DNA of 40,445 nt from an uncultured Flavobacteriales bacterium (lineage in GTDB: Bacteria; Bacteroidota; Bacteroidia; Flavobacteriales_D; Parvicellaceae): positions 1 through 40,445 of the forward strand of contig CALJHN010000004.1 in NCBI GenBank assembly GCA_938075455.1. Reading direction: 5' to 3'. Of this stretch, positions 16,792 through 25,340 are shown one piece after another. The stretch's first letter is position 1; every line of letters begins with the position of its first letter. A program made the translations under genes and the position numbers. The notes under the pieces are model-generated. The model was not told where the DNA came from, made no database searches, and saw only the letters and a list, made by a program, of their open reading frames with translations.

Positions 16792-17806
16792 ATACCTGAA
16801 AACAACATTACTTTTTTTAGTTCTTGTTTTATTGGGTTGCGATACTGGTGATGACAATAGGAAATACTTTCTTAAAGTTAAAGGATATGCACAGGGTAGC
16901 ACTTACTCTATAACTTACAGTGACCGTTTACAAAGAGATTTTTCTTTTTCGATAGATTCTATTCTTAAAATTGTAGATAATCAGCTTTCAACTTACGATA
17001 CTAACAGCTTTATTAGTGTTTTAAATAAATCCAAGGATACTTGTCTTAGTCTAAAAGATAGAAGTATGTTTACTTACTGTTTTAAAATTTCTGAGGAAAT
17101 ATATTATAAAACAAATAGATCTTTCAACCCCGCTGTATATCCACTAGTAAATTATTGGGGTTTTTATTCCTATTCTAATCCATCTATAGATACTTTATTT
17201 ATTAAGGATTCCTTACTTAGTTTTATAGACTTAAAAAATAACTTTTCCTTAACTGAAGATAGTTTGAGGACTTATGTTTGTAAAAAAAGCAAGAATTCTA
17301 AATTAGATTTCAATGCCGTTGCCCAAGGTTATAGTGTAGATTTGGTTGGTGATTTTTTAAAATCAATGGGAGTTAAAAATTTTCTAGTTGAAATAGGAGG
17401 TGAGCTTTCATCCTATGGTAAAAATCATGATAATAAATTGTGGAGAGTTGGTATAGAAAAACCAATAGATAGTTCTTTTATCGGAGAATTTGAATTTCAA
17501 AAAATTATAGAATTGGATAATCAAAGTTTAGCTACATCAGGTAACTACAGGAAATTTAAAGTTATAAATGGAAGAAAATTTTCTCATTCTATTGATCCTA
17601 AATCAGGCTTTCCAGCAAATAATAACCTATTAAGTGTAACAGTTGTTTGTGAAAAAGCCGCTAACGCAGATGCTTTAGCTACCTCTTTTATGGTAATGGG
17701 TAAAGAAAAAGCTATAAATTTTATAGAATCTAATTCTTCAGATAGTATTTTCTGTTTTATGGTTTACGATTCCGCAAATTCTCTAAAAGAATGGAGTAAT
17801 TTTTAA
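16775..17806 (+). CDS. apbE: ApbE: FAD:protein FMN transferase (lipoprotein)
   Basis: A 343-residue enzyme that transfers FMN from FAD onto a Thr of target proteins. Its obvious targets are NqrB and NqrC, encoded just upstream. The N-terminus is a lipoprotein signal with a good lipobox (VLLGC, Cys at about 22), so it acts in the periplasm. Family motifs are GYAQGSTYSITY, LSTYDTNSFIS, DFNAVAQGYSVDLV, LVEIGGELSSYG, TSGNYRKF, HSIDPKSGFP and the metal-binding end NADALATSFMVMG. The ATG at 16775 lies within the end of nqrF, implying coupled translation. Its stop overlaps by four bases the stop of the convergent small gene. Confidence 0.95.
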   Translation: MTLAGKYLKTTLLFLVLVLLGCDTGDDNRKYFLKVKGYAQGSTYSITYSDRLQRDFSFSIDSILKIVDNQLSTYDTNSFISVLNKSKDTCLSLKDRSMFTYCFKISEEIYYKTNRSFNPAVYPLVNYWGFYSYSNPSIDTLFIKDSLLSFIDLKNNFSLTEDSLRTYVCKKSKNSKLDFNAVAQGYSVDLVGDFLKSMGVKNFLVEIGGELSSYGKNHDNKLWRVGIEKPIDSSFIGEFEFQKIIELDNQSLATSGNYRKFKVINGRKFSHSIDPKSGFPANNNLLSVTVVCEKAANADALATSFMVMGKEKAINFIESNSSDSIFCFMVYDSANSLKEWSNF

Positions 17807-17988
17807 GCTTTATCTTCAGAAGATTTTGAAATAAGTTTATCGATTCCAATCCAAATAAGTATTAATGGCCAGTAAACTCTAATAAGTTCTACAATAGAGA
17901 CTTTTACTAAGTCAAGATTATTTGCTAAAAACAAAAGACCAAGAATGATAAATAAAATGCCTACACTTTTACCTTTTTTCATATTCAT
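17803..17988 (-). CDS. Small membrane protein with LiaF-like transmembrane region
   Basis: A 61-residue protein. After MNMKKGKS there are two hydrophobic segments (about 8-24 and 37-50) with the pattern GILFIILGLLFLANNL and YWPLILIWIGIDKLI. This resembles the N-terminal membrane module of LiaF/LiaI-type and DUF5668 proteins, which sense or respond to envelope state. There is no cytoplasmic or extracellular domain. It follows the Cys-rich small gene by 4 bases in the same direction and runs convergently into apbE. Function unknown. Confidence 0.7.
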   Translation of the reverse strand: MNMKKGKSVGILFIILGLLFLANNLDLVKVSIVELIRVYWPLILIWIGIDKLISKSSEDKA

Positions 17989-17992
17989 TTAT

Positions 17993-18199
17993 TCAAGCAA
18001 CGCTTTGTTCTACTGGCTTCTTGCATTTTTCATCTGGTGATGCACCACAAAAACTACAAGACTCACCTTCTTTATTTAAAAGTGGATTATTGCTCGCACA
18101 TGTTCCTGAGAACTCTCCATCTTTCTTTAAAATAATTTTAATTGCTATCCCAGCAAAACACAATGCTAATAGCCCAATAGAAAGAAGAATTGTTTTCAT
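17993..18199 (-). CDS. Small Cys-rich membrane-anchored protein next to nqr/apbE
   Basis: A 68-residue protein: one N-terminal membrane helix (about 3-24, with Cys14 inside), then a short tail with Cys34, Cys48, Cys51 and Cys59 in GTCASNNP, ESCSFCG and EKC. Proteins of this type, a helix plus a GTCAS...CGFCG-like tail, are recurrent in Flavobacteriia and usually carry only a label such as membrane or secreted protein. The four tail cysteines (spacing 13, 2 and 7) could bind a metal or an iron-sulfur centre. Location convergent to the Nqr operon suggests a link with this complex, but that is inference. Function unknown. Confidence 0.7.
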   Translation of the reverse strand: MKTILLSIGLLALCFAGIAIKIILKKDGEFSGTCASNNPLLNKEGESCSFCGASPDEKCKKPVEQSVA

Positions 18200-18271
18200 G
18201 TTTTAAAATTAATCAAATATTTTCTTAAAACTGAAAGATTATTCCTATTTTAAATATATAGATAAGTTGTT

Positions 18272-19042
18272 ATGAATAAAATACCTCCTTTTAATAGACT
18301 TTTAACTATTATGGATGAATTAAGAGAAAATTGTCCATGGGATCAAAAACAAACCATGGAATCTCTTAGCCATTTGACAATTGAAGAAACTTATGAACTT
18401 GTTGATTCAATTCTTGATAAAAATATGGATGAAATTAAAGGTGAGCTTGGAGATTTGCTTTTGCATATAGTTTTTTATTCTAAAATAGCTTCTGAAACCA
18501 ATGACTTTGATATAAACGACGTTATTAATTCAATATGCGATAAGTTAATTGAGAGACATCCTCATATATATGGAGATGAGGTCGTTAAAGATGAACAAGA
18601 TGTTAAAAGGAACTGGGAGAAAATAAAATTAAAAAACGGAAAAAAAACTGTTTTACAAGGAGTTCCTAAATCTCTCCCAGCCATGGTAAAAGCAACCAGA
18701 ATTCAAGAAAAAGTGAAAGGAGTGGGGTTTGATTGGGATAATAAAGAACAGGTTTTTGATAAGGTAAAAGAAGAGTTTTCAGAACTACATCAAGAAATTA
18801 AAAAAACTAATAATCATGAGAAAATTGAAAAAGAGTTTGGAGATGTGCTTTTTTCTATGATCAATTATGCTCGTTTTATTGGAGTTGATCCTGAATCTGC
18901 TTTGGAACGAACAAACAAGAAGTTTATAGGAAGATTTAACTATTTAGAACAGGAGATAAAAACCAATAAAATGGATTTTATGAAAATGAGTTTAGAAGAA
19001 ATGGACTTGATATGGGACAGGTCTAAGAAAAAGTTTCCTTAA
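18272..19042 (+). CDS. mazG: Nucleoside triphosphate pyrophosphohydrolase MazG
   Basis: A 256-residue cytoplasmic enzyme hydrolysing NTPs and dNTPs to monophosphates and pyrophosphate, regarded as house-cleaning and linked to the stringent response. The N-terminal MazG domain has CPWDQKQTMESLSHLTIEETYELVD followed by GELGDLLLHIVFYSKIA, the acidic EExxE and ExxD metal-binding residues. Then come ERHPHIYGDE and NWEKIK. The second MazG copy (about 165-250) has EEFSELHQEI and KEFGDVLFSMINYAR. Length agrees with E. coli MazG (263). It is divergent from the two small membrane genes. Confidence 0.95.
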   Translation: MNKIPPFNRLLTIMDELRENCPWDQKQTMESLSHLTIEETYELVDSILDKNMDEIKGELGDLLLHIVFYSKIASETNDFDINDVINSICDKLIERHPHIYGDEVVKDEQDVKRNWEKIKLKNGKKTVLQGVPKSLPAMVKATRIQEKVKGVGFDWDNKEQVFDKVKEEFSELHQEIKKTNNHEKIEKEFGDVLFSMINYARFIGVDPESALERTNKKFIGRFNYLEQEIKTNKMDFMKMSLEEMDLIWDRSKKKFP

Positions 19043-19043
19043 A

Positions 19044-19076
19044 ATTATTAAAACCCCTCTTACGGTTTAAAATAAT
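19044..19076 (+). terminator. Hairpin downstream of mazG (possible weak terminator)
   Basis: ATTATT (19044-19049) pairs with AATAAT (19071-19076), and AAACC (19051-19055) with GGTTT (19064-19068), around a small internal loop and an 8-base loop. It lies directly after the mazG stop and before the next gene. There is no U tract, so termination activity is uncertain. Confidence 0.3.
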
Positions 19077-19098
19077 CGTTAGAATAAATAAACAAATT

Positions 19099-20196
19099 AT
19101 GAGATTATTTTTAACCACTTTAATTTTTTTAATTTTTAGTATTTCATCAAATGCTCAATTTTGGATTACCAGCGTTACAAGCTTTCCATTTCCAGCAAAC
19201 GACTGCGATATTGTATCTATTGTTGTTGACGGGAATATGTCTTCAAGTAATTGTACTCATACTTCTTCTTACTTAATTTCAGGAAATACTATAACTATTG
19301 ATATTAATATTATTTGTGGTGGAATAGGTTTGCCGGTTATCACGCCTTACAATGAGACAATTATCTTAGGAACAATTCCATCTAATAATTATGTTTTAAT
19401 AGTTAATCAGTCCTCTGCTGGAACCCTACTTGAAACTAATACAAGTTCAATAAATATTGGTAATTGTTGTGCATCCAATGCAAATATTAGTCTATCAGTT
19501 AGCTCTAATTGTCTTGGAGAACCAACCTCCTTTATTGATTTAGGTACTCTAGCAGATAGCTTAGTTTGGACAGATAATGGAGTAGTTTTCAATCCCAATC
19601 CTTCTGCTTTAGGTTGGATTTATATATTTAATTCCTCTGGAGTTCATAATGTGATTTTAACAGCTATTGATAGTACTGGTTGTTCCGATACTAATAATTT
19701 AGTAGTTACTGTAAATGATCATCCAGAAATTCTTATGAGTTCTGTTCCAGCAACGTGTGCAACTTGTCAAAATGGAGAAGCCTTTGTAAATGTTGTTTCA
19801 GGGCAAATGCCCTACCAAGTTCTTTGGAGTTTAGGAGGAACTTTAAATCCACTTACTGGACTTAATCCAGGAAAATATGTAGCAACATTAACAGATGGTA
19901 ATTTATGTTCAGTTTCCGATTCTGTCTTAGTGGGGAATTCAGTTAGTATTAATGAATATAAATCACATGATTTTTTAATTTATCCCAATCCATCTTCCGG
20001 CAATATCTTTTTAAATCTTTTCAATAATGAACATAATACCATAAATATTAAAGTTTTTAATTTATCGGGAGAATTAATTGAAAATAGATTCTTTTCAGGT
20101 GAATCAAACACAACTTATGAAATTGATTTAGATTTAAGTAAAGGTATTTACATTGTAAAGGTTAATAATTTTACAGAAAAAATGGTAATTCAGTAA
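19099..20196 (+). CDS. Secreted protein with SprB-like repeat and T9SS sorting domain
   Basis: A 365-residue exported protein. It has a signal peptide (about 1-20, ending SNAQ), then an N-terminal beta-rich domain with DCDIVSIVVDGNMSSSNC and TITIDINIICGG (about 25-125). A PKD-like segment follows (about 130-205, VHNVILTAIDSTGCSDT). A segment like the SprB repeat (about 212-270, TCATCQNGEAFVNVVSGQMP ... PGKYVATLTDGNLC) precedes a type A T9SS sorting domain (about 290-365, LIYPNPSSGNIFL ... KMVIQ). It should end up on or outside the cell surface. Binding or adhesion is a guess from domain type. It is followed by a second T9SS cargo gene after 123 bases. Confidence 0.8.
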   Translation: MRLFLTTLIFLIFSISSNAQFWITSVTSFPFPANDCDIVSIVVDGNMSSSNCTHTSSYLISGNTITIDINIICGGIGLPVITPYNETIILGTIPSNNYVLIVNQSSAGTLLETNTSSINIGNCCASNANISLSVSSNCLGEPTSFIDLGTLADSLVWTDNGVVFNPNPSALGWIYIFNSSGVHNVILTAIDSTGCSDTNNLVVTVNDHPEILMSSVPATCATCQNGEAFVNVVSGQMPYQVLWSLGGTLNPLTGLNPGKYVATLTDGNLCSVSDSVLVGNSVSINEYKSHDFLIYPNPSSGNIFLNLFNNEHNTINIKVFNLSGELIENRFFSGESNTTYEIDLDLSKGIYIVKVNNFTEKMVIQ

Positions 20197-20319
20197 ATTA
20201 TTTTCATTGATAAAATGTTTATTACTTTTTAAGATTAATCAAGAAATTGATTTACCATTTATCAATTAACAAGTGTTAAACTTAAATTAGATATATTTTT
20301 GTAAATTAAACTGTTAATT

Positions 20320-21756
20320 ATGAAAAATGTATTTATTGTAATTTTTATTCTATTAATTAGTTTTTCTGGAAAATGTTCTCATTTGATGGGTGGAGAGATT
20401 GTTGTTCAAAATGACCAAGTTGGTAATTATGAAATTCTTTTAACCCTTTATAGAGATGTTTCAGGAATTCTTTTGAATAATGACCAAACTTTAAATATTT
20501 TTGATGCAGCTGGTAATCAAGTTTCAACAATTGTAGCCACTTTAGACAGTTCTGCATTTCATCCTGTTTTTGGAATTCCAAACATGTCTTTTTTACCCAA
20601 TAATTCTTATGGAATTGATATTTATTTTTATTCTGCTATTTTCTCTTGTTTTATACCAGGTAATTATACAGTTACATGGAATAATTGCTGTAGAAATCCC
20701 TCTATTTCTAATTTGATAAATCCCGGTGCACTTTCTATGTTTTTAGATTGTAGTTTTACCGTAGATTTAACAACTACTACTTCTTCTCCGTATTTTCTTT
20801 CTCCCCCTGTAATATGTCTTCCTGTTAATACACCTTGGCAATATAATCCATTGCCATTTGATGAAGAAGGAGACTCTTTAAGCTGGTCATTGGACGTGCC
20901 ATATGATTATGTTTCTGGGGCTTTTCCTAATGGCTATCCTATTGTTGGTTATACACTTCCACCTTCTTTAACCGGAGGAGATTTGACAATAAATTCCTAT
21001 ACAGGTGAATTGTCATGGACAGCATCTGTTTCTGGAAACTATGTTTATACGGTGATATGTGAAGAATATAGAAATGGATTAAAATTAGGAGAAATAAGAA
21101 GAGATATGCAGTTTATTGTACTTCCAAATGGAAACTTACCATCTCTTTCAAATCTAAATAATTTTACTATTGATTCAAATGGAATTCCTTTTGTTGAGTC
21201 TATGGCAAATAATTCTATTACTATAGATTTAACAGTGATAGATAGCAGTTCTTTCTTTATTGCTTTTGATGGTATAGGTGAAATTTTTGACGATAGCTTA
21301 AACCCTATGACCTATACAATTATTTCAAGCAATAATCCGTATCAAAAACAGTTCAATCTTTCCTGGATCCCAAATAATAACGATGTAAGAGACGAACCTT
21401 ATATTATAACTACTAGATTTTACAATGGTACTTTTTCAATGGACTATACATTTTTTATTTATGTAAATGCTGATAATACTGGAATTAGCGAGGGGAACTC
21501 CATATATAAATTAAAATCTTTCCCAAATCCAACTAGTGGTTCATTTATAAGTGAAATAAGTTTACAGCAATCTCAAAATATAGAATATTTTATTTCTAAC
21601 ATTGGGGGTGAAGTGATTTTTCGAAAAAATATTTCCTTGCAAAGTGGAAATAATGAATTACCAATTGATATAAATCTATCTTCTGGGTTATACTTTTTAA
21701 GTGTCAAGTTAGAAAATGGAAAAGTTTTCTCAGAAAGAATTCTTTTTAAGAATTGA
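20320..21756 (+). CDS. Large secreted T9SS cargo with HLMGGEI-type N-terminal domain
   Basis: A 478-residue exported protein. The signal peptide (about 1-19) is followed directly by SHLMGGEIVV ... YEILLTLYRD, an N-terminal module seen in many large Bacteroidota surface proteins. It contains a Cys pair in the NNCCRNPSI segment. Ig-like beta domains fill about 135-390 (FDEEGDSLSWSLD, GELSWTASVSGNYVYTV). A type A T9SS sorting domain occupies about 400-478 (SFPNPTSGSF ... SGLYFLSVKLENG ... RILFKN). Upstream a -7-like TATTTTTG lies at 20294-20301 but without a clear -33 TTG. The last 11 bases overlap the end of the convergent MATE gene. Role unknown, probably surface structure or adhesion. Confidence 0.8.
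   Translation: MKNVFIVIFILLISFSGKCSHLMGGEIVVQNDQVGNYEILLTLYRDVSGILLNNDQTLNIFDAAGNQVSTIVATLDSSAFHPVFGIPNMSFLPNNSYGIDIYFYSAIFSCFIPGNYTVTWNNCCRNPSISNLINPGALSMFLDCSFTVDLTTTTSSPYFLSPPVICLPVNTPWQYNPLPFDEEGDSLSWSLDVPYDYVSGAFPNGYPIVGYTLPPSLTGGDLTINSYTGELSWTASVSGNYVYTVICEEYRNGLKLGEIRRDMQFIVLPNGNLPSLSNLNNFTIDSNGIPFVESMANNSITIDLTVIDSSSFFIAFDGIGEIFDDSLNPMTYTIISSNNPYQKQFNLSWIPNNNDVRDEPYIITTRFYNGTFSMDYTFFIYVNADNTGISEGNSIYKLKSFPNPTSGSFISEISLQQSQNIEYFISNIGGEVIFRKNISLQSGNNELPIDINLSSGLYFLSVKLENGKVFSERILFKN
21738..21754. terminator. Hairpin at the junction of convergent genes
   Basis: AATTCTT (21738-21744) pairs with AAGAATT (21748-21754) around a 3-base loop, overlapping the ends of the secreted-protein gene and the convergent MATE gene. 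The stem has one G-C pair and no clear U tract, so this is only a candidate. Confidence 0.25.
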
Positions 21757-23062
21757 CAATTTTATTGAATTTAATAAGAAGAGACATTCCTCGGTAAATC
21801 ATCCATAGAGTAAGGGCAATCCAAATTGTAATTAATTCTGGAATAAATAAGTCAAGAAAATATATTGTGGGCACGAAGAAGATAAATGTTCCTATTATTA
21901 GCGTATTTCTAAGATCTACAGCTCTTCCAAGACCTTTAAAAATCCCATCAAAAGTAAATGCAATAGAATTAAATGGCTGTGCTATAATTACCATCCAGAA
22001 AATGCTTTTGAAAATTATATTAACATTTTCTTCAGGATTAAATAATTTCCCGATATATGGATAGAAAATGGTATATATAACCATTAAAATAATAGCTATT
22101 TTAATATTTATTTTTAATAAATTCTTTCCTAATAGTTGTAGTTTTATTTTGTTTTTTTCCCCTATAAATTTTCCAGCAAGAGCATTACCTGCATTTGAAT
22201 ATCCATCAATAAAGAAAGCACTAAATATCCAAATATTATAAGCTATAGTGTATGCAGCTAGAGAACTACTTCCGTAACTATTGGCATATCTGTTGGAGAT
22301 TAGAAATACTAGATTTAAAACCATTGTTCTAACAAACATATTGAAGAAAATTTGGAGCATTTCCTTGAAAAATGGACTTATTTTAATATCTATTTTAAAA
22401 TTAAACGGGGTTTTTCTTAAGTAAAACACTCCGCACAGAACAACCATTAATAATTGGGAGTAAACCGATGCCCAGGCTGCGCCTTTAACACCCATGGGAG
22501 AAATTAGATGTTCTATCCCTAATACCAAAACAAGATCTAAAATAATATTGCTAAATCCACCTATTAAACAGATATACATTGCCCAGTAGGTATTTTGAAA
22601 ACCTCGAAAAACTCCAAAAAACAAAGCAATGGAAAGACTGATAGGTAATCCATAACTTCTAATTATAAAATACTCCTTAGAGTAATTGAAAGTATTTGTG
22701 TTTATTTCACCATATACTAAGTTTGCTAGGAAGTTATAGTTTGTAATAAGTAAAATAGATAATATTAGTCCAGTAAAAAAAGTCAATAAAATAGTTTGAG
22801 GAACTAAAGATTTAATAATTTCTATCTTATTTGCTCCAAATTGTCTGCTTATAATAGCTGAAAGTGAGGTTCTCATTTGAGCAAATCCCCACACTAATGT
22901 TGCAATTAGTCCTGCAGCTAGACCAACACCACCCTGAGCAATGGTCGAGTCTTCACCAATTTGACCTATAATAGCGGTATCTACTAATCCAATAAGAGGT
23001 TCAGTGATGTTGTAAAGAACTGCTGGAATAGCTAAAGAATTTATTTCTTTTTTATTCAGCAT
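21746..23062 (-). CDS. MATE family efflux transporter
   Basis: A 438-residue inner-membrane protein with about twelve hydrophobic helices and the MATE/DinF pattern: IPAVLYNITEPLIGLVDTAIIG in helix 1 (the conserved region where drug or cation is bound), RQFGANK in the first loop, and a second half repeating the fold (ALAGKFIGEKNK). MATE pumps export cationic or aromatic compounds in exchange for sodium or protons. The presence of the Nqr sodium pump in the window would be compatible with a sodium-driven one, but coupling cannot be read from sequence. Its ATG directly abuts the stop of the MBL hydrolase gene. Confidence 0.92.
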   Translation of the reverse strand: MLNKKEINSLAIPAVLYNITEPLIGLVDTAIIGQIGEDSTIAQGGVGLAAGLIATLVWGFAQMRTSLSAIISRQFGANKIEIIKSLVPQTILLTFFTGLILSILLITNYNFLANLVYGEINTNTFNYSKEYFIIRSYGLPISLSIALFFGVFRGFQNTYWAMYICLIGGFSNIILDLVLVLGIEHLISPMGVKGAAWASVYSQLLMVVLCGVFYLRKTPFNFKIDIKISPFFKEMLQIFFNMFVRTMVLNLVFLISNRYANSYGSSSLAAYTIAYNIWIFSAFFIDGYSNAGNALAGKFIGEKNKIKLQLLGKNLLKINIKIAIILMVIYTIFYPYIGKLFNPEENVNIIFKSIFWMVIIAQPFNSIAFTFDGIFKGLGRAVDLRNTLIIGTFIFFVPTIYFLDLFIPELITIWIALTLWMIYRGMSLLIKFNKIVNS

Positions 23063-23920
23063 TTAAAGAAAATCGGTAAGTGGGTGAGTAGATTTTAGTC
23101 GTATTCCTTTTTCTGTTGATTGTAGTTTGCAGCTTTCGTTTATAGAATCGTGCTGTAGATAAAGTAAATAGTCATTTTTTAAAGCAAGTTCTAAAAAAAT
23201 AGATTTCTCCTCAAGGGTTTTAAGTGGTCTAGTGTCATACCCCATGACGTAAGGAAGTGGTATATGTCCAATGCTTGGTAATAAATCTGCCATGAATGCT
23301 ATTTTTTGTCCGTTGTAGTTAATTATAGGAATCATTTGACTCTCAGTATGACCATCTGCGAAAAAAACATCTATATTTTGAAATACATTCTTAGTTAATT
23401 GACCCTTTTTTTCAATAAACTTTAATTGTCCACTCTCTTCAATTGGAGATATATTATTTCTCAAAAAAGATGCTTTTTCTCTGGGATTGGGTTTCATTGC
23501 CCAGTTCCAGTGATTTTTATTACTCCAATAAGTAGCATTTTTAAAAACAGGTTCTAAAATTTTTCTGTCATTGTTTTTCCATTTTACAGCTCCACCACAG
23601 TGATCAAAGTGTAAATGGGTTAGAATTACATCTGTTACGTCATCTAAAGAATACCCAGATTTTATTATAGAACTTTTTAAGCTATCATCACCATGAAGGT
23701 GGTAGTGGCTAAAAAATTTATCTTTCTGTTTATTGCCAATCCCAGTGTCAATTAATATTAATTTATCTCCATTTTCAATAATTAAACTACGCATAGCCCA
23801 TGTACACAGATTATTTTTATCTGGAACATTAGTTTTAATCCATAATTTTTTTGGTACAACTCCAAACATTGCACCTCCATCTAATTTAAAGTAACCAGTA
23901 TTTACAACAGAAAGTTTCAT
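23063..23920 (-). CDS. MBL-fold metallohydrolase
   Basis: A 285-residue cytoplasmic metallo-beta-lactamase-fold hydrolase. The zinc motif is LTHLHFDHCGG (about residues 97-107). A further metal ligand is likely in ADGHTESQM (about 190) and in FMADLLPS (about 210). The N-terminal strand ends ILIDTGIGNK. The fold is like lactonases of the AHL lactonase/AttM type or other small hydrolases; the substrate is unknown. It sits between folP and the MATE gene with zero bases between stop and start on both sides, so the three form one transcription unit. Confidence 0.88.
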   Translation of the reverse strand: MKLSVVNTGYFKLDGGAMFGVVPKKLWIKTNVPDKNNLCTWAMRSLIIENGDKLILIDTGIGNKQKDKFFSHYHLHGDDSLKSSIIKSGYSLDDVTDVILTHLHFDHCGGAVKWKNNDRKILEPVFKNATYWSNKNHWNWAMKPNPREKASFLRNNISPIEESGQLKFIEKKGQLTKNVFQNIDVFFADGHTESQMIPIINYNGQKIAFMADLLPSIGHIPLPYVMGYDTRPLKTLEEKSIFLELALKNDYLLYLQHDSINESCKLQSTEKGIRLKSTHPLTDFL

Positions 23921-24775
23921 TTAATTGCTATTAATTTCCTCACTTAAATATATACATTCCATAGCTTGTTTCACATCGTGAACTCTTAATATTTTAGCGC
24001 CTTTTGAAAGCGCAAACATATTTAAAGCTGTAGTTCCGTTTATAGAATCTAATTTATTGATTTTTAATGTTTTATAAATCATAGATTTTCTACTTATTCC
24101 AGCTAAAATTGGTGCTTTTAGCACTTTTAAAAATTCCATATTTTTCAATAATTTATAATTATCTGAATTTGTTTTACCAAAACCAAAACCAGGATCTATT
24201 ACAACATCATTTATTCCATTAGAATTTAGTTTATTTATCTTATTAGAAAGAAATTTAATAACTTCTTTCGTAACATTTTCATACCTAGGATTGTCTTGCA
24301 TGTTTTTTGGTTCCCCTTTCATATGCATTAGAACATAAGGCACATTGTATTTTTTGATAGTCTCAAACATTTCTTTGTCTATATTCCAAGCAGATACATC
24401 ATTGATCATTCCAGCTCCAGCATCTAGTGCTAAAGCAGCAACTTTTCCTCTAAAAGTATCAATAGAAATATTTATATCTGGGAAAGTATCAACTATTTTT
24501 TCTATGTAGGGAATTGTACGTCTAATTTCTTCGTCAATTGTTACAATATTCCCCCCTGGTTTTGTGGAATATCCTCCAATATCTATAATGGTTGCACCTT
24601 GATTTAAATCTTTCTCTACTTTTTTAAGTGCTTTTTCGATGGAATTGTATTTTCCACCATCAAAAAAAGAATCTGGAGTAGTATTTAAAATACTCATCAC
24701 CACAGGTCTTGTCAAACTTATGAGATTTCCCTTAAAATTAATGGAATAATTATCAAGTAAATATGTATCTTTCAA
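23921..24775 (-). CDS. folP: Dihydropteroate synthase
   Basis: A 284-residue cytoplasmic enzyme joining 6-hydroxymethyl-dihydropterin pyrophosphate with p-aminobenzoate to give dihydropteroate in folate synthesis. Signatures are VMSILNTTPDSFFDGGKYN (pterin-binding loop 1), IIDIGGYSTKPGG (loop 2), ISIDTFRG, MINDVSAW, VLMHMKG, VVIDPGFGFGKT and LAGISRKSMI. Length is typical. The start is TTG (24775-24773); there is no in-frame ATG before the catalytic loop. Only 24 bases separate it from the divergent DUF1599 gene, so its promoter must lie within that gene. A TACATTTG at 24845-24838 is a possible -7 element, but no matching TTG is seen. Sulfonamides target this enzyme. Confidence 0.96.
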   Translation of the reverse strand: MKDTYLLDNYSINFKGNLISLTRPVVMSILNTTPDSFFDGGKYNSIEKALKKVEKDLNQGATIIDIGGYSTKPGGNIVTIDEEIRRTIPYIEKIVDTFPDINISIDTFRGKVAALALDAGAGMINDVSAWNIDKEMFETIKKYNVPYVLMHMKGEPKNMQDNPRYENVTKEVIKFLSNKINKLNSNGINDVVIDPGFGFGKTNSDNYKLLKNMEFLKVLKAPILAGISRKSMIYKTLKINKLDSINGTTALNMFALSKGAKILRVHDVKQAMECIYLSEEINSN

Positions 24776-24799
24776 GCGTAAAAATTATTTTTAAAATTT

Positions 24800-25333
24800 A
24801 TGTCAAATACTTCTGAACAGTACGATAACGTTATTGTCAAATGTACTGAGATTTTTAAAAAGAAAACCATAGACTATGGAACTGCTTGGAGAATTCTTCG
24901 TTCAAGTTCTTTAACTGACCAGATTTTCATCAAAGCTAATAGGATAAGAACTATTCAAGAAACAGGTGCTTCAAAAGTTAATGAAGGAATAGTGTCTGAG
25001 TTTATAGGAATAATAAATTATTGTATTATGGCTTTAATTCAAATAGATTTAGAAAGCGATAAAAGAATGGATATCCCCTCGAAAGAGGTGATAGAATTAT
25101 ACAATCAAAAAATATCAATGTCTAAGAATTTAATGCATCAAAAAAATCATGATTATGGTGAGGCATGGAAAGATATGAGAGTTTCTTCTTTGACTGATTT
25201 AATTCTAATGAAGGTTTTAAGAGTTAAGCAAATTGAAGATAATAAAGGAAAAACATTAATTTCAGAAGGAATTGATGCAAATTATTACGATATGATTAAT
25301 TACAGTGTTTTTGCAATGATTCACCTTAATTAG
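24800..25333 (+). CDS. DUF1599 protein with internal duplication
   Basis: A 177-residue cytoplasmic protein of the DUF1599 family, made of two copies of one domain. The first (about 8-80) reads CTEIFKKKTIDYGTAWRILR, SSLTDQIFIKANRIRTIQE and EFIGIINYCIMALIQ. The second (about 105-177) reads NLMHQKNHDYGEAWKDMR, SSLTDLILMKVLRVKQIED and YYDMINYSVFAMIHL. The conserved DYG-AW, SLTD, KV-R-KQIE and INY pattern hints at a helical nucleotide-binding or metal-binding fold reminiscent of MazG/dUTPase-like all-alpha enzymes, but no activity is established. It starts a run of plus-strand genes through tpiA and prmA. Confidence 0.88.
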   Translation: MSNTSEQYDNVIVKCTEIFKKKTIDYGTAWRILRSSSLTDQIFIKANRIRTIQETGASKVNEGIVSEFIGIINYCIMALIQIDLESDKRMDIPSKEVIELYNQKISMSKNLMHQKNHDYGEAWKDMRVSSLTDLILMKVLRVKQIEDNKGKTLISEGIDANYYDMINYSVFAMIHLN

Positions 25334-25340
25334 ATAAATT

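Noticed and set aside
18021..18206. 61-codon plus-strand frame opposite the small Cys-rich gene
   Set aside because: The opposite strand encodes a signal-anchor protein with a patterned Cys tail. This frame has no recognisable feature.
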